Assembly (NCBI GenBank): GCA_021740645.1
Contig: JAIOZL010000030.1
Span: forward strand, 1-58,856
DNA length: 58,856 nucleotides
Reading direction: 5' to 3'
Source: Bacteroidales bacterium
Lineage (GTDB): Bacteria; Bacteroidota; Bacteroidia; Bacteroidales; JAADJA01
Under the pieces are notes generated by a model. That model saw only the letters and a program-made list of their open reading frames with translations, searched no databases and was not told the DNA's origin. The translations under genes and the position numbers were made by a program. Shown piece by piece: positions 27,490 through 35,669 of this stretch (position 1 is the first letter of the stretch; every line of letters begins with the position of its first letter).

Positions 27490-28323
27490 ATGGATTATAC
27501 AGAAGTTAGCTTTCAAATCGAACCCTATGAGCCCGGAATTGAGATTCTGATAGCTGAACTGGCTGAAATTGGCTTTGAAAGCTTTGATGAAACGGATAGC
27601 GGTCTCAAAGCCTATATCGCTGCAACAGATTTTCAGATAAAGACGCTGCAAAGTATCTCACTTTTAAATCAAAATGATTTTAAAGTATCTTATACCATAA
27701 ATGTCATAAAAAATCAAAACTGGAATGCCACATGGGAAAGCAACTATCCCCCTGTACTAATTCTCGGCCAGGTCTTTGTAAGGGCGCCTTTTCATGACGA
27801 AAACAAAGCAGCAAAATACAATATCCTTATTGAACCCAAAATGTCGTTCGGGACTGCTCACCATGAGACTACAACACTGATGATGGAATATATTCTTAAT
27901 GAAGACCTGAAAGGGAAAAAAGTGCTGGATATGGGATGTGGAACGGGGATACTTGCCATACTTGCCGAAATAAGAGGAGCAATAAATATTCAGGCCATTG
28001 ATAACGATACAAACGCATATGAGAATAGCCTGGAAAACATTGAACGAAATAATTGTAAACAGATCAGCGTTGATTTGGGTGGTACCGAAAAGATAAAGGG
28101 TATGTTCGATTTTATTCTGGCAAATATCAATAAAAACATCTTGCTCAGAGATATGCAGCACTATGTTGAGCATCTAAATCCTCACGGAAAGATCCTTTTT
28201 AGTGGTTATTACCGAAAGGATCTGAAAGACATTGAAAAGATTGCAAACAAACTTGAACTGAGCCTGGATAATTTTCAGGAGAAAAATAACTGGACAGCAG
28301 CTCTATTCATAAAAAAAATTTAG
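27490..28323 (+). CDS. prmA: Ribosomal protein L11 methyltransferase
   Basis: 277 residues. A short N-terminal substrate domain (YTEVSFQIEPYEPGIEIL...) typical of PrmA is followed by the class I SAM-dependent methyltransferase fold: EPKMSFGTAHHETTTLMM, the SAM loop VLDMGCGTGILAI (about 145-157), AIDNDTNAYENSLENI and the catalytic-type NPPY equivalent ILANINKNIL. It methylates L11 of the large ribosomal subunit. Its stop is followed after one base by the ATG of the giant exported protein. Confidence 0.95.
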   Translation: MDYTEVSFQIEPYEPGIEILIAELAEIGFESFDETDSGLKAYIAATDFQIKTLQSISLLNQNDFKVSYTINVIKNQNWNATWESNYPPVLILGQVFVRAPFHDENKAAKYNILIEPKMSFGTAHHETTTLMMEYILNEDLKGKKVLDMGCGTGILAILAEIRGAINIQAIDNDTNAYENSLENIERNNCKQISVDLGGTEKIKGMFDFILANINKNILLRDMQHYVEHLNPHGKILFSGYYRKDLKDIEKIANKLELSLDNFQEKNNWTAALFIKKI

Positions 28324-28324
28324 A

Positions 28325-31300
28325 ATGATTGTACCTGGTAAAGCGTTTTTTCATCTACTTATCGTCTTCATATTATTCAGTACAGGGGCTAAAGCCCAGA
28401 ATATTCCTGAATTTTCGGATGACTCTGAAAAATTTCTCTCCGAATTAAATTCCATGTTCTCGAAAGTTAATATAAAGGAAGATCGAAAGGAATGTGAAGA
28501 TATGATGGAACGTTTTACGGAATACTGGAATGCAGGGAATTTTTCCAGGGAATTAAAACAAAACATTAAACACATCAGTAACCTGATGCTTAATCGAAGG
28601 ATGAAGGCATTTCCCCAGTTTTTTTATTACTATTCCTGCAATATGTCGCTGATGGACCTCGACCATTCTCAGGAAAGTTATGATGCCTGGCACAAAAGCA
28701 TTGACAAGCTTGTGCAGGATAAGCGCAGTACAAAACCATTCAAAGACTTTTTGGAAATCAGCCATTCACTTCTCCACAAGAACATCCTCTATCAGTCGCG
28801 GGCTACCCAATGGCGGTCGAGCACCTATGAATATTCCTTTGTTTACGACAGTGTACCAAAAGTAATTTTTAACGATTTAAACCTCATTTGCCAGGCTTAC
28901 CAGGACAGTTCAGTAATTTATAACACCAAAGGGATTTATTACCCTATTGATAAAGAATGGGTAGGCGAAAAAGGCAAGGTGGACTGGTCAAGGGCTGGAT
29001 ACGATAAAAATACAGTATATGCCGAGCTCTCAAATTATCATATAAATCTCAACTTTTCGAGATATTCAGCCGATTCAGTAAAATTTTACCATAAAGATTA
29101 TTGGGAAAAACCTCTTTTGGGTAGCTTTGAGGAAAAAGTCCTGGCCAATGTTTCTGAAGAAAAAGCTACCTATCCCCAGTTCATATCTTATTTCGACCTG
29201 GTTGAAATCAAGGATGTATTTAAAGATATGGATTTTAAAGGCGGGATAGAAGTAAGAGGAAGAAAATTCATTGGAATTAGTGTGGGTGATGATTTTGCCG
29301 AATTAATAATTAAAAAGGACAAAAAAGAATTTATGAAGGTGTTGTCGGATAATTATGTGATCTATCCCGATAAAATTGTGGCCGCCTTAGCCACCACTAC
29401 CATATACCACGACCAGGACTCAATCTTTCATCCCGGGTTAAAATTCAGCTATGTGGACGAAAACAAGGAATTATCCCTGGTAAGAGCCGGTGATGGTACC
29501 TCTACCAGCCCCTATTATGATTCTTTTCATAACCTCGATATTTATGCTGAGGCTATTTACTGGAAAATGGATGAACCTTTCCTTAATTTCGAAACGGTAA
29601 AAGGAGCCTCTGGTATGGGAAGGGCAGTATTTGAATCAAGCAGCTATTTTTCCAAACCCCGCTATTTGCGCTTACAAGGGATCGATCCACTAAACCCTCT
29701 CGATGTTGTGCGTAATTATGTAAGAAAATATAACGTAAGCGAAGTATCCGTGCAAGGGCTTGCTGAAGAAATGCTCATCCCGCAGGACCAGGTCATCGGA
29801 ATGCTTGTTAATTTATCCAACCAGGGATTTGTAATATATGAAAGGGAATCACACAAAGCGAGGGTGAAAGATAAACTTTTTGAATACATAGAAGCCGTGA
29901 ATAAAAAGCGGGATTATGATGTAATCCAATTTAATTCAGAGACCTATGGGTTTCAAAATGCCTCACTTGAACTTGACAGCTTTGACCTGAAAGTGTTTGG
30001 TGTGCCAATTGCTTTTTTAAGTGATTCGCAAAATGTATTTATTTTCCCCTCTAATAAACAACTCATAATTAAGCAGGGAATGGATTTTTCGTTTTCAGGG
30101 AGGGTTCATGCAGGCACCTTCGATTTTCATGCACAAGGGGTGCAATTCAACTATGACCAGTTTAAGCTTGACATGCCCGCTATTGATTCAGTAAGCTTTT
30201 CTGTTCCCAGCTTCGAAACCGATCAATTTGGACAAAGAAAACAGAAAAAAGTCCGAAATGTACTCTCCAATCTGGCAGGCGACTTATATATCGATGATCC
30301 TAACAATAAATCAGGCTTAAAAAATTTTCCAGCTTATCCCATTTTCCAAAGTACAAAGGATGCATATGTTTATTATGACAGTCCGGAAATTTTTAATGGG
30401 GTGTATAAAAGAGACAAATTTTATTTTTACCTCTACCCCTTTACCATCGACAGCCTGGACAACTTTAAAACCGAACTACTGCAATTTGAAGGTTATCTTG
30501 CATCTGCAGGTATTTTCCCGGACATAGAAGATACGTTAAGAGTGCAAAGGGATTATTCACTCGGATTTGAAACCTTTACTCCGGAATCAGGATTTGACGC
30601 TTACGGGGGTAAGGGTACATATTATGCTGATATAAGACTGAGTAATGAAGGTTTAAGAGGAAAAGGCTACCTCGAATACCTAACCAGTACTTCCTGGTCG
30701 GATGATTACCAGTTTTTTCCCGATTCAACCAACACCCTTGCAGATAAATTTGTAATTGAAGAGCAATTTACGAATCCGGAATACCCGGCAGTAAGCTCTG
30801 TTAATGTATTCCAGCATTGGATACCCTATAAAGATCGGATGGTGGTAAGGTCGACTGATTTCCCAATTGATATGTTTAACAGCCAGTCTGAATTGCAGGG
30901 TAAACTTGTACTTACCCCGCTCGAGTTGAGAGGTATTGGGAAAATGAGTTTTGAGGATGCCGCCATGGAATCAAAATTATTTACGTATAAACAACACGAA
31001 ATCTTCGCGGATTCTGCTGATTTTAAACTCGAATCGATTGAATATATCCAGTCAGCATTTGCTACTAAAAACTATAAATCCCATATTGACTTTGATGAAA
31101 GAAAAGGTGAATTTGTATCCAATGGGGGTGCTTCTTTTGTTGATTTTCCGGTTAACCAGTATATCTGTCTTATAGATGAGTTCGACTGGTATATGGATTC
31201 CTACCAGATTGCCATTGGGAGTGAGCAAAAAGAAGCAGAAATGGCCAAGTACAACAACCTTTCTATTCGGGAGCTGATTGATGTTCCCTTGCAGGGATCT

Positions 31301-32818
31301 GAATTTATTTCTATCCACCCTGATCAGGATTCCTTGAGGTTTGTAACAACTACAGCAAATTATAACCTAAAAAGCTATATCTTATATGCTGAAGATGTAA
31401 AATACATCAGGGTGGCTGATGCTGCTATTTTCCCGGCTGACCGGAAAATTGTGATCAACCCGGAAGCAAAATTAAATACGATAGCAGATGCAAAAATATT
31501 AGCCAATACCGTTACCCGCTACCACGAAATATACGATGCAGTAGTCGATATCAAGGGAAGAAAGAATTACAATGGAATCGGGAACTACGACTATGTGGAT
31601 GAAAACAAACAGCGTCAGCAGGTATTTCTCAAAAAACTGAGTGTAGACGCCACCTATCAGTCTATTGGAAATGGCTCTGTGTCAGATACGATGGGTTTTA
31701 AACTGAATAAAGACTTTTATTTTACAGGCAATATTAACCTGTCTGCAAATAATGAGTTCCTTAATTTTGATGGCGGGTTTAAGATCAGGGAACAATGTAC
31801 CAGAGGCCTTAGAAAATGGGTAAAGTTTAATACTGATATCGACCCGGATGAAATTTATATCAATATCGCAAAAGATCTTTTTACGCTCAAACAGGAAAAG
31901 CTTGAATCAGCCATCATGTTTTCTAACGAGCAAAACAAATTTTATTCCGGATTCCTGGATGAAAAGCAGGCCCCTTCAGACCAAAAGGTGTTTGCAGCAG
32001 ATGGATTTATTCGATACGACAGGATCATGGATCAATACGATATAGGAAGCCAGGAAAGACTAAAAGGGCTCACCCTTGAAGGCAATCAATTATCGCTGAG
32101 CCGCAAGCAATGTATTTTAAAAGGAAAAGGTGCACTCGACCTGGGTGCAAGCCTTGGCCGGGTGAAACTTGACACCTACGGACAGGTTAATTATTATATG
32201 ATCCCCGATTCTGCAAGTTTCGAAGTAGTGCAGTTATTTGATTTCCCTTTCGACAACAAAGCGCTGGAAATCATGACTGAAGAAATTAATATGAAAAACC
32301 TCCAGGGTTTAAATACCAATACACCGGTTTTCATAAAGGCGCTTAACGACATTATGGGCGCAGAAAAAGCTGAAAAAATCGTATCTGATTTAAGCTTGTT
32401 TGGCAAATTCAGGAAATTTCCTGACGAACTTAAAAAGACTCTCGTTTTTGGAGATTTAAAATTCAAATGGAACTACGCCACCCGCTCTTTTATATCCTAT
32501 GGTAAAATAGGCCTGAGTAGTATCGGAAAGGATCAGGTGAACAAATATGTTAATGGGACCATTGAGATTGCAAGGAAAAGAACAGGCGATGTCGTAAATA
32601 TTTATATAGAGTTCGATAACGGGAAAAGCTGGTATTTCTTCAATTATCGTAATAACCTTATGCAAACCATTTCTTCCAATATGGATTATAATAATTACAT
32701 TCGCGAACTTAAGGATGACAAACGCACAGTGAAGAAGGACAAAGAGGGGGAAGAATATAGCTTTATAATTTCAAATCTTAGGAAGAAAACAGATTTCCTG
32801 AGAATGATCCAGCAATAA
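28325..32818 (+). CDS. Very large exported protein of unknown function
   Basis: 1497 residues. A signal peptide (MIVPGKAFFHLLIVFILFST, cleavage near AKAQ) precedes a mostly helical N-terminal part (about 30-180), and a winged-helix-like patch may lie near 455-510 (VSVQGLAEEMLIPQDQVIGM). The long middle and C-terminal parts are beta-rich with recurring G-x-L/G-K-G motifs (GLRGKGYLEYL, ELRGIGKMSF, LKGKGALDLGASLGRV), which could form a beta-solenoid or an OstA/AsmA-like surface; that is my inference. No T9SS tail and no transmembrane helix besides the signal were seen. It is embedded between prmA and plsY with gaps of 1 and 7 nt, so it is translated from a housekeeping transcript and probably concerns envelope biology. 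I do not recognise the family. Confidence 0.8.
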   Translation: MIVPGKAFFHLLIVFILFSTGAKAQNIPEFSDDSEKFLSELNSMFSKVNIKEDRKECEDMMERFTEYWNAGNFSRELKQNIKHISNLMLNRRMKAFPQFFYYYSCNMSLMDLDHSQESYDAWHKSIDKLVQDKRSTKPFKDFLEISHSLLHKNILYQSRATQWRSSTYEYSFVYDSVPKVIFNDLNLICQAYQDSSVIYNTKGIYYPIDKEWVGEKGKVDWSRAGYDKNTVYAELSNYHINLNFSRYSADSVKFYHKDYWEKPLLGSFEEKVLANVSEEKATYPQFISYFDLVEIKDVFKDMDFKGGIEVRGRKFIGISVGDDFAELIIKKDKKEFMKVLSDNYVIYPDKIVAALATTTIYHDQDSIFHPGLKFSYVDENKELSLVRAGDGTSTSPYYDSFHNLDIYAEAIYWKMDEPFLNFETVKGASGMGRAVFESSSYFSKPRYLRLQGIDPLNPLDVVRNYVRKYNVSEVSVQGLAEEMLIPQDQVIGMLVNLSNQGFVIYERESHKARVKDKLFEYIEAVNKKRDYDVIQFNSETYGFQNASLELDSFDLKVFGVPIAFLSDSQNVFIFPSNKQLIIKQGMDFSFSGRVHAGTFDFHAQGVQFNYDQFKLDMPAIDSVSFSVPSFETDQFGQRKQKKVRNVLSNLAGDLYIDDPNNKSGLKNFPAYPIFQSTKDAYVYYDSPEIFNGVYKRDKFYFYLYPFTIDSLDNFKTELLQFEGYLASAGIFPDIEDTLRVQRDYSLGFETFTPESGFDAYGGKGTYYADIRLSNEGLRGKGYLEYLTSTSWSDDYQFFPDSTNTLADKFVIEEQFTNPEYPAVSSVNVFQHWIPYKDRMVVRSTDFPIDMFNSQSELQGKLVLTPLELRGIGKMSFEDAAMESKLFTYKQHEIFADSADFKLESIEYIQSAFATKNYKSHIDFDERKGEFVSNGGASFVDFPVNQYICLIDEFDWYMDSYQIAIGSEQKEAEMAKYNNLSIRELIDVPLQGSEFISIHPDQDSLRFVTTTANYNLKSYILYAEDVKYIRVADAAIFPADRKIVINPEAKLNTIADAKILANTVTRYHEIYDAVVDIKGRKNYNGIGNYDYVDENKQRQQVFLKKLSVDATYQSIGNGSVSDTMGFKLNKDFYFTGNINLSANNEFLNFDGGFKIREQCTRGLRKWVKFNTDIDPDEIYINIAKDLFTLKQEKLESAIMFSNEQNKFYSGFLDEKQAPSDQKVFAADGFIRYDRIMDQYDIGSQERLKGLTLEGNQLSLSRKQCILKGKGALDLGASLGRVKLDTYGQVNYYMIPDSASFEVVQLFDFPFDNKALEIMTEEINMKNLQGLNTNTPVFIKALNDIMGAEKAEKIVSDLSLFGKFRKFPDELKKTLVFGDLKFKWNYATRSFISYGKIGLSSIGKDQVNKYVNGTIEIARKRTGDVVNIYIEFDNGKSWYFFNYRNNLMQTISSNMDYNNYIRELKDDKRTVKKDKEGEEYSFIISNLRKKTDFLRMIQQ

Positions 32819-32825
32819 AAGAAGA

Positions 32826-33449
32826 ATGACTATATTTATAGCAATTGTACTTGCCTACCTGATTGGATCTATCCCAACTGCTGTTTGGATAGGCCGGATT
32901 TTTTATAATGTCGATGTACGTACTATAGGAAGTGGAAATGCAGGGGCCACAAATACAATCAGGGTTTTAGGCTTAAAAGCCGGGATTCCGGTATTGCTAA
33001 TTGATGTATTTAAGGGATGGATAGCAGTATATGTAGCTCATTTTTTTGAACTTCCGGCAGAGACTTTCCCTGACCTCGTAGACTTTAAAATAATGCTGGC
33101 AGCAGCCGCTGTTATTGGACACATATTTCCAATTTACGTCGGATTTAAGGGAGGCAAAGGGGTAGCTACACTTTTAGGTGTTGGGCTCGCTATTTATCCT
33201 GAAGCTGCAGGAATTGCAGTGCTTATTTTTATCACCGTCTTGCTGCTTACCAAATATGTATCACTTGGCTCCATTATAGCAGCGATAACTTTTCCCTTTT
33301 TTGAAATTTTTATCCTCGGACACAATCAATACATTTCATTAATGGTCCTTGCCATAGCTGTGGCTATTTTTATTCCCCTCACCCATCGGAAGAATATTAA
33401 ACGATTGCTTAAAGGGGAGGAAAGTAAATTTAAAACCAAAAAAAACTGA
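32826..33449 (+). CDS. plsY: Acyl-phosphate:glycerol-3-phosphate acyltransferase
   Basis: 207 residues, five or so membrane helices, with all three PlsY signature loops: GSIPTAVWIGR (about 13-23), GSGNAGATNTIRVLG (about 37-51) and GHIFPIYVGFKGGKGVAT (about 98-115). PlsY moves an acyl group from acyl-phosphate to glycerol-3-phosphate in the first step of phospholipid synthesis, in the inner membrane. The C-terminus is basic (HRKNIKRLLKGEE...). Last gene of the tpiA-prmA run. Confidence 0.96.
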   Translation: MTIFIAIVLAYLIGSIPTAVWIGRIFYNVDVRTIGSGNAGATNTIRVLGLKAGIPVLLIDVFKGWIAVYVAHFFELPAETFPDLVDFKIMLAAAAVIGHIFPIYVGFKGGKGVATLLGVGLAIYPEAAGIAVLIFITVLLLTKYVSLGSIIAAITFPFFEIFILGHNQYISLMVLAIAVAIFIPLTHRKNIKRLLKGEESKFKTKKN

Positions 33450-33756
33450 GAGTAATACTAAGCAATGTATTCTGAGTGCTAAAAAGAACACTCGTACCCA
33501 AAACCTAACTAAAACACCTCGCTCCTCATACCCTGCACACCCCGCACCTCGCATCCCGCAACCCACACCCCTTACTTCTTACCCCGCATCCATCCTCTGC
33601 CTCCATCCTTCCCCTCAGATAATAACTCATTTCCGGCAAATAATAATCTTCGGTAGTATCTTTCAGGCACCCTTTATAAATTTATTGCAGATAAGTACTT
33701 AAATATTGAATATTTAGAGGGTGAAAACTTTACATGTTAGTCAATTTTATAAATCT
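33450..33756. other. Intergenic spacer with degenerate C-rich stretch
   Basis: 307 nt without a gene. From about 33493 to 33617 the plus strand is nearly free of G and made of short degenerate units such as CCCTGCA, CCCCGCA, CCTCGCA and CCCGCAA, unlike the surrounding AT-rich DNA. No terminator with a clear stem was found. Low-complexity C-rich spacers of this kind occur in several Bacteroidota genomes. Confidence 0.55.
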
Positions 33757-35664
33757 ATGAAAAAGCTTCTTCTACTCTTGACTTTCAACTTATTATATTT
33801 AGCTTTCGCCTCGGCGCAAATAGACACTGCCTGGATATCCAATGGTTTTTTACCCGAAGCTAACTCATCATCAGCCACAGTTGTTAAAGCAGATCCGTCA
33901 GGGAATGTATACGCAGCAGGAAGTATATACAACAGTAATCTGCCTTATGAGAATATTTTCATGATAAAATATGATCAAAACGGGGAAATCCTCTGGTTTC
34001 AAACCTACGCTAGCGAAGACACCATATCTTTTGAGCCGAACACCCTTTGCCTCGATATCGATGGTAATGCCTATATCAGTTTTATGCGGCACTGTATCAA
34101 CAGCACTACCAATTACTGGGGGATTGCCGTTCAAAAGTACGATGGTTCGGATGGAACACTTCAATGGACTTCAGACCTTGCCGATGCACAATTTAATGGT
34201 TTTGAGTGGCAGGTAAAACCTAACTATATGGATATTGACGTAAATCATGTATACATTGCCGGGACAAAATTCGAACCGGGAGTTACAGGTTCTGAGATGC
34301 TCATCGTGAAAATGGATTTTAACGGTGATACTATTTGGGCCAGAACACATAAAGGAAGTGGTGTTTATTCCAACTCAAAAAGTGTTGCGGTTGATCCTTC
34401 AGGGAATGTATATATAGCCGGTGATGCGTGGAATACCTCTATAGATTATTGTGTGGTGAAATACGACCAAAACGGAAATCTTTTATGGGATGCCTTTTAT
34501 GATGGCCAGTTATACAACGATACTGATATAGCAGAGAAGGTCATCGTTGACAATGATGGGAATGTTTACATCACTGGTTACAACCAGATCAGTTCCAACC
34601 TAACGGATATCGTAACTGTGAAATATGACCAGGATGGTAATTTTTTGTGGGACCGGAGTTATGGTAATCCCAACTATCGTTCAAACAATGCCTATTATCT
34701 AGAAAATGATGAATCCGGCAATTTGTATGTTGGGGGATATAGTGCATATGAAGATCCCTATCCCGGAACCGGAAAAGACTATATTCTTTTAAAGTACGAT
34801 CCGGCCGGAAATCTTTTGTGGGAAGCCAGATTCGACCATTTTAACTATATCAATGATCATCCTTTCGATTTTGATATCGACCCCGATAACAATGTTTATA
34901 TTTGTGGCATAAGCATAAAAAGTTGTTTTCCTCATCCATTTATTACGGTTGTAAAATACAATCCTCAGGGCGAATTGCTTTGGGATTTTTGCGTACCCGG
35001 ACTATATGGAACACCATGGGAAATAGATGTTGCAGGTGTTGATGAGTTTGTGGTCGCCTCAGGAGCAATTGATACCCTGATGGTAAATGATGCCACAATA
35101 ATTAAATATGCTGCCGCACCTGTATCCGGATATGAAGCCAACATTACCGATCTCTATTTTGAATCACAAGTTGCCCCCCCTCTTATCAATTATGAAAACC
35201 ACACGGTATTTGCAACTGTTCACGATACCACCGATTTGCAATATCTTGTCCCCTATATTACCATTTCAGATTACGCCTGCATGTACCCTGATGACGAAGA
35301 CACCACCAGCTTTGTAGTCCCTGTTTGGTATAATGTCACTTCATTTAACAATGAAGAAAATTGGTGGATTGTATACGTAGAAGGAGGGTATGTAGGGAGC
35401 CTAGAAAGTGAAATCAATGACTTATCAATTTACCCAAATCCTGCCAGTGAAAATGTCATTATTCAGTGTTCAAAGTTCAGCATTGAAAAATTCAGGATTG
35501 AACTGTTTGATTGTTATGGTCGGTTGACTAAAGTTCTATTTGAAGGGCAGCCTCAGGAGAATCCTTTAAAATTTAATTTGAGCCAGTTATCCGAAGGAAT
35601 TTATTTCTGTCATATTTTTACCAGTAAGCAATCTGTAACACAAAAAATCATCATCCAAAAATAA
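33757..35664 (+). CDS. T9SS-sorted beta-propeller protein (SBBP-type repeats)
   Basis: I take the ATG at 33757 (635 residues) rather than a GTG 12 codons upstream, because it opens a clean signal peptide (MKKLLLLLTFNLLYLAFASA). Residues about 30-460 are repeats of the SBBP/NHL kind: each has a VDPSGNVYIAG-like strand, a KYDQNGNLLWDAFYDG-like strand and a short loop, giving a propeller. A domain from about 470-570 (FESQVAPPLINYENHTVFAT) resembles the matching part of the next gene. The end is a T9SS tail (LSIYPNPASENVIIQ ... LSEGIYFCHIFTS ... KIIIQK). Probably exported to the surface; no catalytic residues seen. The next T9SS gene starts 5 nt after the stop. Confidence 0.85.
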   Translation: MKKLLLLLTFNLLYLAFASAQIDTAWISNGFLPEANSSSATVVKADPSGNVYAAGSIYNSNLPYENIFMIKYDQNGEILWFQTYASEDTISFEPNTLCLDIDGNAYISFMRHCINSTTNYWGIAVQKYDGSDGTLQWTSDLADAQFNGFEWQVKPNYMDIDVNHVYIAGTKFEPGVTGSEMLIVKMDFNGDTIWARTHKGSGVYSNSKSVAVDPSGNVYIAGDAWNTSIDYCVVKYDQNGNLLWDAFYDGQLYNDTDIAEKVIVDNDGNVYITGYNQISSNLTDIVTVKYDQDGNFLWDRSYGNPNYRSNNAYYLENDESGNLYVGGYSAYEDPYPGTGKDYILLKYDPAGNLLWEARFDHFNYINDHPFDFDIDPDNNVYICGISIKSCFPHPFITVVKYNPQGELLWDFCVPGLYGTPWEIDVAGVDEFVVASGAIDTLMVNDATIIKYAAAPVSGYEANITDLYFESQVAPPLINYENHTVFATVHDTTDLQYLVPYITISDYACMYPDDEDTTSFVVPVWYNVTSFNNEENWWIVYVEGGYVGSLESEINDLSIYPNPASENVIIQCSKFSIEKFRIELFDCYGRLTKVLFEGQPQENPLKFNLSQLSEGIYFCHIFTSKQSVTQKIIIQK

Positions 35665-35669
35665 CTGTC

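Noticed and set aside
33339..33566. Minus-strand frame over the end of plsY and the C-rich spacer
   Set aside because: Open only because the C-rich tract contains few stops; composition is unlike a protein of this genome.
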